DNA of 54,667 bases from Nesterenkonia sp. F. Its GTDB lineage: Bacteria > Actinomycetota > Actinomycetes > Actinomycetales > Micrococcaceae. Location: contig NZ_AFRW01000103.1 in the NCBI RefSeq assembly GCF_000220985.1, positions 1-54,667 on the forward strand. The letters are read 5' to 3'. Positions 8,151 through 15,561 of the stretch are shown piece by piece. Under the pieces are notes generated by a model. That model ran no database searches, was not told the origin of the DNA, and saw only the letters and a program-made list of their open reading frames with translations. The stretch's first letter is position 1; the number at the start of each line of letters is the position of its first letter. The translations under genes and the position numbers were made by a program.

Positions 8151-8418
8151 GGTGCTTTATCGAGGGAGATCGGGTGCGAGGTTCTCGCGTGACTTGCGTT
8201 CGTTGCGTACTGGCTGTTGTGAAAGGTCCTCGGTCATTGGCCAATTAGCATCGCCGAGCATGTAGGGCGTTGGCACCTGGGGAGTGTCGCAGGGTCGGTC
8301 GTTACGACTATGCCCCGTACGGCGTCGCATGAGAGTCCTGAGCTCATTGGTATTGAAGCGGGCCGTTGGGCGTTGTGGGCGGGTATCGTGGCAACTTGGG
8401 CAATGCGAGCCAGGACTT

Positions 8419-9678
8419 TCACCCCCGCACAGGCTTCAGCACCGGCTGCCCGGGGTGGGCGCGGCGGGCCAGCACCACCGCGTACATCGTGATGGCCACG
8501 CCGATGACCGCCGCGATCGACCCGACGTAGCTGGGCGCCCGCAGGCCCCAGTCCAGGTCGATCACGGCCGCGCCCATGGCCGCGCCGAGCGCGTTGGCGG
8601 CGTTGAAGGCTGAGTGGTGCAGCGAGGCCGCCAGCTGCGGGGAGTTCGGGGTGGCGTCGATCAGGTGCGTCTGCATCGCCGGACCCAGCGCGGAGGCGGA
8701 GACGCCGACCAGGAACAGGAAGAACAGCGCCGGCACCACCACGTGGGCGGTGGCTGCGAAGAGCACCATGAACACCGCCACCAGGCTCATCGCGAGCACG
8801 ACGGTGCCCAGCACTGTCTTGTCCGAGCTCCAGCCGCCCAGGAAGTTGCCGCAGACCATGCCGAAGCCGTAGAGCCCCACGACCCACGGCAGGTACGTCG
8901 CATCCAGCCCGGTCACGTCGGTCATCACCGGGGAGATGTAGGAGTACAGCGCGAACATTCCGGAGAAGCCGATCACCGAGAGTCCGATGCCGACCCACAG
9001 CCGCCGGTTGGCCAGACCCTTGAGCTCGCCGCGCTTCGAGGCTGAGGCATGCGGCTCCTGCCGAGGAGTCAGTGTCGCCACTGCGATCATGGTGATCACC
9101 GCCAGCAGCATCACGATGGCGAACATCCAGCGCCAGCCGAACTGCTGACCCGCCCACGTCACGATTGGCACGCCGATCACATTGGCGACGGCCAGACCGC
9201 CCATCACCACGGCGATCGCCCGGGAACGCTTCGTCGGCCCGGCCAGATGCGCGGCCATCAGTGCGGCCACGCCGAAGAACGCCCCATGGGGCAGCCCGGA
9301 GATGAAACGGGCGACGAGCATCAGCTCATAGTTCGGCGCGAGCAGACTCAGCAGGTGCCCGACGGTGAACAGCCCCAGCAGGATCAGGGCGTAGGAGCGC
9401 CGTTCACGGGTGGCGCCGAAGAGTCCCAGCACCGGAGCACCGACGACCACGCCGAGCGCATAGGCGCTGATCAGCAGGCCGCCCTGCGAGCGGGTGACGT
9501 CCAGATCGGCCACGGCCTCCTGGAGCAGGCCCATGATCGCGAACTCGGTGGTGCCGATCGCGAAGCCGCCGGTGGCCAGCGCGAGGATCGCCAGCACCAC
9601 CTGCTTGCGCGAGAAGCGTGGAGCATCGGTGACCAGCGGTGCGCCGTCGTGGTCGGGAGACTGTGTCGAGGTTGCCAA
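8419..9678 (-). CDS. MFS drug/metabolite exporter (AraJ/PbuE-like DHA1 family)
   Basis: A 419-aa integral membrane protein with about twelve hydrophobic segments, the usual length for a drug:H+ antiporter of the major facilitator superfamily. The N-terminal GTTEFAIMGLL and the later FISGLPHGAFFG are typical of the AraJ/purine-efflux/chloramphenicol-exporter branch, so export of a small hydrophobic compound is likely; the substrate is unknown. It starts with TTG, supported by AAAGGG 7 nt upstream. The gene is GC-rich like the core and so lies outside the island. An inverted repeat about 104 bp upstream (9782-9804) could be an operator. Confidence 0.8.
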   Translation of the reverse strand: MATSTQSPDHDGAPLVTDAPRFSRKQVVLAILALATGGFAIGTTEFAIMGLLQEAVADLDVTRSQGGLLISAYALGVVVGAPVLGLFGATRERRSYALILLGLFTVGHLLSLLAPNYELMLVARFISGLPHGAFFGVAALMAAHLAGPTKRSRAIAVVMGGLAVANVIGVPIVTWAGQQFGWRWMFAIVMLLAVITMIAVATLTPRQEPHASASKRGELKGLANRRLWVGIGLSVIGFSGMFALYSYISPVMTDVTGLDATYLPWVVGLYGFGMVCGNFLGGWSSDKTVLGTVVLAMSLVAVFMVLFAATAHVVVPALFFLFLVGVSASALGPAMQTHLIDATPNSPQLAASLHHSAFNAANALGAAMGAAVIDLDWGLRAPSYVGSIAAVIGVAITMYAVVLARRAHPGQPVLKPVRG

Positions 9679-9781
9679 GCAGCAGCCCTTTCATCGGTCG
9701 TCGGAGCGATCGCCCGTCCGGCGGGTCGCAGTGTCAGAGTCGGAGCCGCGGCACGGCTCGGCCCCGCACACCGATGTGCAG

Positions 9782-9804
9782 CGCACCAATAGCCAACTGG
9801 TGCG
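9782..9804. promoter_or_regulatory. Inverted repeat upstream of the MFS gene (operator candidate)
   Basis: CGCACCA and TGGTGCG form perfect 7-bp arms around a 9-bp spacer. It lies between the 3' end of the phosphotransferase gene and the start of the MFS gene, in the MFS promoter region. The size fits a TetR- or MarR-type site, but no such regulator gene is adjacent. Confidence 0.35.
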
Positions 9805-9940
9805 ACGGGGCGGCCATTCCCCGCACGCGCCCGGTGAGAGACAGATCAAACCCGAAGTCGACGAGACCGCGGCCGGACGTCGTCCGGGAACACCCGGCCG
9901 GCCCCGGGGAAGCGGGTCGGCCGAGGCGGGGGAACGGGCC

Positions 9941-11725
9941 TCAGGACTTCGGCGGCCGCAGGCCCGGGAAGGCCGAGTAGACCGAGTCGGAGGTGTCCGT
10001 CAGCCGGCTCGGCCGGGAGGACGACGACGGCGCGTCCGCCGCGGCCGCCACATCCTCCTGCTCCTCAGGCCGCGACTGTTCCGACTGTTCCGACTGCTCC
10101 GACGTGTCGTCCGGATCCCCGGCGGAGGTCGCCGACTCGGCCGAGCGGGCCGAGTCCGCCGAGGCGGCGGAGTCGGAGCTCTGCGGCGGGAAGAAGCGCT
10201 TCTCCCGGGCCCGCCGGTCGGCGTCCTCGTCGGGGGCGATGGGAAGCTCCCCGGTGGTCGGTCCGGTGGTCTCAGCGGTCTCGGTCGTCTCAGCAGACTC
10301 GGCGGCGTGCTCCGGGCCCTCGGCGTCGACGGCGGGGAGCGCCCCGGTGGGCTGCTCGTCCGCCTCGATGCCCGACTCGGCGCCGGCGGGCGCGCCGGAG
10401 CCCAGCGGCGGGATCTCGCCGGTGGGCTGCTCCTCGGCCGCGTGCTGCGGCGGGCGCGGCACTGGCGCTGTGTGCTGGGCGTCGTCGTCCGCGACGGCCG
10501 GCGAGGGCTCGGCGTCGAGCTCCGGCTGCGGCCCGGACTCAGCAGCCTCGCCGGCCGGCTGATCCGCGACCTCCTCCGTGTCCTCCTGCCCGGACTCGTC
10601 GGCGCTGGCGTCGGTGATCACCGCCGGCTCGTCGTCGCCGACGCCGGAGTCGGCCCACTCGCCGGTGTCGGCCACGGTGGCCGCGGCCCCGGGACGGGCC
10701 ACCGGCTTCGAGTCCTGGGTGCCCGCCGGCCCGGTCTGCCCGGTCTGCCCGGTCGGCTCGTCCTCGCCGGCCGGCTCGGCGTCCGGCGAGCTCAGCGAGA
10801 TCGGCTGCCCGCCGTTGGCGAGGACGTCCTCCTCCAGCTGGCGCAGCAGCTCACGGGCCTCGTCGACCATCTCCTGGTTCTCCGTGGTGTGTCCGCGCAC
10901 CAGCCACTGGGCCAGGGCGAACTCCGCCGAGAGCGCCGCCCGCCGCATCAGGTGCGGGTCCGAGGGGCCCCGGCGGTGAGAGCGGTAGGCGGCCAGCACC
11001 GCGTCGGAGAACTCCACGTCCGGCGAGGCGGTCAGCCAGGCGAAGTCGTCGGCCGGGTCCCCGATGTGCAGGTCGGTCCAGCCGGTCACCGCGACCACGC
11101 GCTGCTCGTCGATCAGCAGCGAGTCCTCGTGCAGATCGCCGTGGGTGACCGTCGGAGTGAAGTCCCAGAGCTCGCGCTCCTCCATGGCATGCTCCCAGCG
11201 GCGCAGCAGCGTCGCCGGGATCTGGCCGGTGGTCGCGGCTTGGTCGAGCTCGTTGAGCCGGCGCTGGCGGAAGCGCTCGGCGGAGTAGCGGGGCAGGTCG
11301 GCGTCGTCGACGACGGCCTCGTCCAGGTCATGGATCGCGGCGACGGTGGCGCCGATGTCGTCGATCAGCTCCGCCGGGCCGCGGTTGAGCTCCTCGAGCT
11401 CCATCGAGGCGCCGGGCAGGTGGTTGTAGACGAAGGTGCGCAGCTCGCCGCGGCGGACGGCGCCGGCCACTGAGGGCAGCCGGAAGGGCAGCTCCGCCCG
11501 GATCCCGGTGGAGAAGCCGCGCAGCACCTGCAGCTCGGTCTCCAGGCGCATCGCGGCCTCCTGGTGCTGCGGCGAGCGCACGCGCCAGCGGCCGCCCTCG
11601 ACGTCGACGACGATCGCCGAGGTGAAGTCCCGGGCATCGTCGGCGGCCGCGGCCACACCCGTGGGGGAGAGTCCCGGCACGGCGGCGGTGGCCATCGCCG
11701 CCAGCTCCATCGAAGTCCATCGCAC
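9941..11725 (-). CDS. Aminoglycoside-phosphotransferase-like kinase with acidic tail
   Basis: A 594-aa protein. Residues about 1-300 form an APH/choline-kinase-like fold, with THGDLHEDSLLID as the catalytic (Brenner) loop and GWTDLHIGDPADDFAWL as the metal-binding segment. The usual Asn of HGDLHxxN is Ser here. About 290 C-terminal residues are Asp/Glu/Ser/Thr-rich with short repeats (SEQSEQSEQS, TGQTGQTGPAG). The substrate is unknown. Its place between adnB and nudC is conserved in Micrococcales. I chose the GTG at 11725 because TACGCT lies 7 nt upstream, fitting a leaderless transcript, and the next residues (VRWTSMELAAMATAAVPG) look like a family N-terminus. The frame stays open further upstream without support. 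Confidence 0.75.
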   Translation of the reverse strand: MRWTSMELAAMATAAVPGLSPTGVAAAADDARDFTSAIVVDVEGGRWRVRSPQHQEAAMRLETELQVLRGFSTGIRAELPFRLPSVAGAVRRGELRTFVYNHLPGASMELEELNRGPAELIDDIGATVAAIHDLDEAVVDDADLPRYSAERFRQRRLNELDQAATTGQIPATLLRRWEHAMEERELWDFTPTVTHGDLHEDSLLIDEQRVVAVTGWTDLHIGDPADDFAWLTASPDVEFSDAVLAAYRSHRRGPSDPHLMRRAALSAEFALAQWLVRGHTTENQEMVDEARELLRQLEEDVLANGGQPISLSSPDAEPAGEDEPTGQTGQTGPAGTQDSKPVARPGAAATVADTGEWADSGVGDDEPAVITDASADESGQEDTEEVADQPAGEAAESGPQPELDAEPSPAVADDDAQHTAPVPRPPQHAAEEQPTGEIPPLGSGAPAGAESGIEADEQPTGALPAVDAEGPEHAAESAETTETAETTGPTTGELPIAPDEDADRRAREKRFFPPQSSDSAASADSARSAESATSAGDPDDTSEQSEQSEQSRPEEQEDVAAAADAPSSSSRPSRLTDTSDSVYSAFPGLRPPKS

Positions 11726-11852
11726 GCACCCCAGCGTATGGGACGCCGCGGGCGACGACACGATGGGGCACGGTGTTTCCTCGAAATCTCCCGTCGCCGG
11801 CCCTCGCCGGCCGACCGTCCGGGAGCGCGTCCGGACTGGAAGAATCGCAGAC

Positions 11853-12842
11853 ATGACCGACTCCGCCGTGCCCGCCGGCTCCTGGATGCGTCGCCGCCAG
11901 GTTCCGCTGTACCTGGCCGCGTTGGCGGCCGGGGCCGCCGTCGGGCTGGTCGCGCCGTCGCTGGCCGGCGTCGCCGAAGCCCTCGTGCACCCGGTGCTGG
12001 GGCTGCTGCTCTACGCGACCTTCCTGGAGGTGCCGGCGGCCGCCGTCGGGCGTGCGATGCGCGATCGGCGCTTCCTCGCCGCGGCGCTGGGCATCAACCT
12101 GCTGCTCGTCCCGCCGGTGGTGCTGCTGCTCTCCCGCACGGTCGCCGACGATCCGGCCGTGCTGCTCGGCGTGCTGTTCGTGCTGCTGACCCCGTGCGTG
12201 GACTACGTCGTGGTCTTCGCCGGGCTGGCCGGGGGAGCGCGGGAGCGGCTGCTGGCGACCACACCGCTGCTGATGATCGGGCAGATGGCGCTGCTGCCGG
12301 CGGGTCTGTGGCTGCTCGCCGGGCCGCAGGCGCTTCAGACGCTGCACCCGGAGCCCTTCCTCACCGCCTTCGCGCTGCTGATCGTGCTGCCGCTGGCGGC
12401 GGCCTGGCTCACCCAGGCCGCCGCGCGGCGCACCCGACCTGCGGCGGCGCTGGCGCGGACCGGATCCGCGGCGATGGTGCCGCTGATGATGCTCACCCTG
12501 GCGACGGTGGTGATCTCGCAGATCGCCGCCGTCGCTGACCAGCTCGCCGCGCTGCTGCAGGTGATTCCGCTCTATGTGCTCTTCGCGGCGATCATGATCG
12601 TCCTCGGCCTGGCCGTCGGGCGGCTGGCCGGTCTGGACGTCGCCGGTCGGCGGGCGGTGATCTTCACCGGGGCGACGCGCAACTCGCTGGTCGTGCTGCC
12701 GCTGGTGCTCGCCCTGCCGGACCGGTTCGCGCTCGCCGCGCTGGTGGTGGTGACCCAGACCCTGGTCGAGCTGGTGCTCATGGTGATCATGGTCCGGGCG
12801 GTGCCGCGGCTGGTGCCGCAGCTCCTCACGGGCAGGGGATGA
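11853..12842 (+). CDS. ACR3/SLC10-family transporter (putative arsenite or organic-anion exporter)
   Basis: A 329-aa membrane protein with about ten hydrophobic segments, the normal size for the bile-acid:sodium-symporter/ACR3 fold. LLLYATFLEVP and VLLTPCVDYVVVFAGLAGG match the branch usually annotated as arsenic resistance protein; the Cys in TPCVDY corresponds to the conserved Cys of ACR3 exporters. No arsR or arsC lies nearby, so the arsenite substrate is not supported by context. The ATG at 11853 is preferred over upstream frames, which overlap the divergent phosphotransferase gene. Its 3' end overlaps the small peptide gene on the other strand by 17 bp. Confidence 0.75.
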   Translation: MTDSAVPAGSWMRRRQVPLYLAALAAGAAVGLVAPSLAGVAEALVHPVLGLLLYATFLEVPAAAVGRAMRDRRFLAAALGINLLLVPPVVLLLSRTVADDPAVLLGVLFVLLTPCVDYVVVFAGLAGGARERLLATTPLLMIGQMALLPAGLWLLAGPQALQTLHPEPFLTAFALLIVLPLAAAWLTQAAARRTRPAAALARTGSAAMVPLMMLTLATVVISQIAAVADQLAALLQVIPLYVLFAAIMIVLGLAVGRLAGLDVAGRRAVIFTGATRNSLVVLPLVLALPDRFALAALVVVTQTLVELVLMVIMVRAVPRLVPQLLTGRG

Positions 12843-12915
12843 CCCAGCAGTAGAACGGGTCGCCGGCGGCGTTCATGCTGGTGATCAGTGTGGCCAGGGA
12901 TGTCAGGAGGTTCAT
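12826..12915 (-). CDS. 29-aa cysteine-containing small peptide (unrecognised)
   Basis: This ORF has ATG, 29 codons and TGA, preceded by the strongest Shine-Dalgarno in the region (AGGAG, 7 nt spacing, within GAGAGGAGAGG). The N-terminal half MNLLTSLATLITSM places Leu/Ile at 3-4 residue spacing and would form an amphipathic helix. The tail DPFYCWVIPCP is aromatic, Pro-rich and has two Cys four residues apart. The gene is divergent from an orphan six-TM histidine kinase 240 bp away and overlaps the ACR3-like gene tail-to-tail. A secreted signal (AgrD-like), a type I toxin or a membrane-active peptide are all possible. I do not recognise the family. Confidence 0.6.
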   Translation of the reverse strand: MNLLTSLATLITSMNAAGDPFYCWVIPCP

Positions 12916-13092
12916 CGGACCTCTCCTCTCGGGGTCTGCGAGTGTGATCGTGAGACGCTCAGTCTCCGAGGTCAGTCTCCTGCAGATCGGTGACGAGGGC
13001 CAGACCTGCCGGCCCCGGTCCGGTGACTGAGAGGTGACCATCCGGTGGCCGGGCGGCGGGGAGCGGATGCCCGTGCCGACGCCGGCGGTGAG

Positions 13093-13156
13093 TAGTATGC
13101 CTGCTGTGATCCCGGAGACGACCGCCGCGCCGGATATGCCGAGGCAGGGCCGCTGA
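13093..13156 (+). promoter_or_regulatory. -10 box and leaderless 16-codon upstream ORF leading into the histidine kinase
   Basis: TAGTAT at 13093-13098 is followed by 7 nt and GTG at 13106. From that GTG a 16-codon frame (VIPETTAAPDMPRQGR) runs to a TGA whose A is the first base of the kinase ATG (TGATG, 13154-13158). This predicts a leaderless mini-ORF whose termination re-initiates on the kinase gene, which has no good Shine-Dalgarno of its own. Confidence 0.45.
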
Positions 13157-14337
13157 TGGAGTCTGTGCTGCCCCGCATCGGCCGCTCGCTGCGCCGCCAC
13201 CTCACCGCGCCGCCGCTGAGCTGGCGGACTCGACTGATCATCTGGGGCTTCCTGGTCGCCTATCTGGCGCTCGAGCTCGCCTCGGCGCTGGGGATGTTCG
13301 GCGAGACCACCGCCGGCGTCGGACGGGACGGCTTCGCCGAGGTCGCGGTGGTCGGGCTGCTGATCGTGCTGGCTTCGATCTCCGCACCCGCCGGGACCCT
13401 GCTGATGTTCGCCTTCGCCTTCGGCACGGTGGCCGACTGGTACCCGATGAACTTCGCGATGGGCTTCGTGTTCATCGCCGCCTGCCTGACGCGCACCGCG
13501 ACCTGGGGATTCACCGCCTTCAGCGCCGTCCTCTACCTGGGCTGGGCGGCGGCGGTGCTGCTGACCGGCCACCCGATCGCCGTCGTGCTGGTCTCCTTCT
13601 TCCTGGTGCTGCTCGGCACGACCATCGGCTGGTACTTCCGGGCCCACGACGCGCGGGTGCGGCGGATCGTGGAGGACCTGGACCGCCAGGCCGAGATCCG
13701 CGAGGAGGCCGTCGTCGCCGAGCGCCGACGGATCGCCTCGGAGATGCACGACGTCGTCGCCCACGGGATGACGGTGGTGGCCATGCAGTGCTCGGTGCTG
13801 GAGACCCTCGACGAGCCCGAGGCCCGCCGCTCGGTGCAGCGCACCATCCGGGAGGCGGCGGGTCAGTCGCTGGTGGACCTGCGGCGGCTGCTGGTCGCGC
13901 TGCACGGCAGCCAACGGTCCGACGGCGCGGACGCGCCCGACGGCGGCGAGGGCCTGGACGCGCTGCGGCGCTTCGGCGAGCGGCTCGAGGAGGGCGGCTA
14001 CACCGTGCGGCTGCGCCTCGAGGTGCCCGAGGACCTGCAGCGCTCGCTGGAGCTGACCGTGCTGCGCGTGGTCCAGGAGTCGGTGACCAACATCCTCAAG
14101 CACGGCCCGGGCGAGGGCGAGGTGGTCCTGGAGGTCGTGGCCGAGGACGGGGAAGTGCGCGTCGAGGTCTCCAGCCCGATCCGGGAGCAGGAGGCCGGCC
14201 GCAACACCACCGGTGCAGGCATGGGGCTGGCCGGGATGGAGGAGCGGCTCCGAGTCTTCGAGGGCACGCTGGGCTGGGGCCCGGCCGACGGACGCTGGCT
14301 GGTGTCGGCGACGCTGCCGCTGCGCGGCCGGGGCTGA
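13156..14337 (+). CDS. Orphan NarL-type (HisKA_3) sensor histidine kinase with six TM helices
   Basis: A 393-aa membrane sensor kinase. Six hydrophobic segments span about residues 25-160 with only short loops, a layout used to sense membrane-embedded or peptide ligands. The dimerisation/phosphoacceptor region is ERRRIASEMHDVVAHGMTVV with His198. The HATPase_c domain shows an N-box (VVQESVTNILKHG) and a G-box (GAGMGLAGMEERL). Such kinases normally pair with a LuxR-type response regulator, but none is adjacent. The start is coupled by TGATG to a possible leaderless mini-ORF. The divergent 29-aa peptide is a candidate ligand by position only. Confidence 0.88.
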   Translation: MESVLPRIGRSLRRHLTAPPLSWRTRLIIWGFLVAYLALELASALGMFGETTAGVGRDGFAEVAVVGLLIVLASISAPAGTLLMFAFAFGTVADWYPMNFAMGFVFIAACLTRTATWGFTAFSAVLYLGWAAAVLLTGHPIAVVLVSFFLVLLGTTIGWYFRAHDARVRRIVEDLDRQAEIREEAVVAERRRIASEMHDVVAHGMTVVAMQCSVLETLDEPEARRSVQRTIREAAGQSLVDLRRLLVALHGSQRSDGADAPDGGEGLDALRRFGERLEEGGYTVRLRLEVPEDLQRSLELTVLRVVQESVTNILKHGPGEGEVVLEVVAEDGEVRVEVSSPIREQEAGRNTTGAGMGLAGMEERLRVFEGTLGWGPADGRWLVSATLPLRGRG

Positions 14338-14453
14338 GACGCCGGACGTCCCTCGCGCGGCGAGGCTCCGACGAGCCGCTCCGGGGCGCTCCTGCACAGT
14401 GGCCGACTCCTGCACAGGGGGCCTCCGGATGCGTCGGGCCGGTGCCGGGGCGA

Positions 14454-14459
14454 TACGCT
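14454..14459 (+). promoter_or_regulatory. nudC: -10 box for nudC, leaderless-compatible
   Basis: TACGCT lies 7 nt before the nudC ATG, identical in sequence and spacing to the box before the phosphotransferase gene. The 7-nt spacer is GGAGGAC, so it could also act as a Shine-Dalgarno for a longer transcript. Two direct copies of CTCCTGCACAG (14389-14399 and 14407-14417) lie just upstream. Confidence 0.45.
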
Positions 14460-14466
14460 GGAGGAC

Positions 14467-15561
14467 ATGCACGTCGTCAGCCCGGCCCTCGATGAAGGGC
14501 CCCTCGCTCTGCCGCAGACCGGCCACCGGATCGACCGGCACGATGCCGACCGGCAGCGGGAGGACTGGCTGGCCGAGGTCTGGCGGCGCCCCGGGACGCG
14601 GGTGCTGCGGGTGACCGGAGACCGGGTGCGCCGCACCGCCGACGGCGCACGGCCCGCCCTGGAGCCGGCGCACGGCGAGCTGCCGGTCGGGACCGTCTAC
14701 CTCGGCGAGGTGCCCGCCGCCGATCTGGCCGCCGATCTGGCAGCCGATCTCGCCGGCGCCTCCGACGAGGTCTCCGCCGACGCGCCCGGCGGCGTTCACG
14801 TCGTCGCCGTCGAGGAGCCGGAGGACGACCACGCCGACGCCGCCGCGGACATGGTCTCGACGTTCATGCTGCGCCGCGACGCCGCCGAGCTGGCCGCCGT
14901 CGACGCCGGGCTGCTCACCCAGGCCGTCGCGATCCTCGCCTGGCACCGCGGTGCACCCTTCTGCCCCGCCTGCGGCGCGGCCACCGAGGTCCGAAGCTCC
15001 GGCTGGATGCGCGCCTGCCCGCAGTGCGGCGCCCAGTCCTTCCCGCGCACCGACCCGGCGGTGATCACCGCCGTCGTCGACCGCGACGACCGGTTGCTGC
15101 TGGGCTCGGCGGTGCGCTGGGACGCCTCCCGCTACTCGACCTTCGCCGGCTTCGTGGAGGCCGGCGAATCGGTCGAGCAGGCCGTCGCCCGCGAGGTCGC
15201 CGAGGAGGCCGGGGTCGACGTCGTCGAGGTCCGCTACCTGGGCTCGCAGTCCTGGCCGTTCCCGCGCTCGCTGATGCTGGGGCACCTGGCGGTGGTCGAC
15301 GACGCCGAGCGCGCCGTCGCCGACCGCGACGAGATCCGCCACGTCCGCTGGTTCACCCGCGAGGAGCTCGCCGCCGAGACCGCCGCCGGCCGGATCGGGC
15401 TGCCGCCGCGCTCGTCCATCTCCCGGGCGCTGATCGAGCACTGGCACGGCGGGCGGATCGAGGACGCAGAGCCGCACCCCGGCCCGCAGACGCCAGTCCG
15501 CGATCGAGACCGAGACAGCAGCCGAGACCACCGACGAGACGAAGGGGGCGATCGCCGATGA
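14467..15561 (+). CDS. nudC: NAD(+) diphosphatase / NAD-cap decapping hydrolase NudC
   Basis: NudC hydrolyses NAD(H) to NMN and AMP and removes NAD caps from RNA. The 364-aa protein has a degenerate N-terminal domain, a four-Cys zinc ribbon (CPACG at 166-170, CPQCG at 184-188), and the Nudix box GFVEAGESVEQAVAREV plus AEEAGV (228-250). The NudC-specific SQSWPFP (260-266) follows. Three near-identical AADLAAD units at about 84-95 and an extra Asp/Arg-rich tail are lineage-specific. The stop overlaps the uvrD2 start by 4 nt (ATGA), so the two are translationally coupled, as in the mycobacterial gene order. Confidence 0.93.
   Translation: MHVVSPALDEGPLALPQTGHRIDRHDADRQREDWLAEVWRRPGTRVLRVTGDRVRRTADGARPALEPAHGELPVGTVYLGEVPAADLAADLAADLAGASDEVSADAPGGVHVVAVEEPEDDHADAAADMVSTFMLRRDAAELAAVDAGLLTQAVAILAWHRGAPFCPACGAATEVRSSGWMRACPQCGAQSFPRTDPAVITAVVDRDDRLLLGSAVRWDASRYSTFAGFVEAGESVEQAVAREVAEEAGVDVVEVRYLGSQSWPFPRSLMLGHLAVVDDAERAVADRDEIRHVRWFTREELAAETAAGRIGLPPRSSISRALIEHWHGGRIEDAEPHPGPQTPVRDRDRDSSRDHRRDEGGDRR

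Noticed and set aside
8139-8418. 280-bp gap at the right edge of the island, checked for an attachment site, tRNA fragment or small gene
   Set aside because: Apart from the leaderless box and a 10-bp palindrome ATTGGCCAAT (8236-8245), nothing is supported; no direct repeat matching the left edge is visible.
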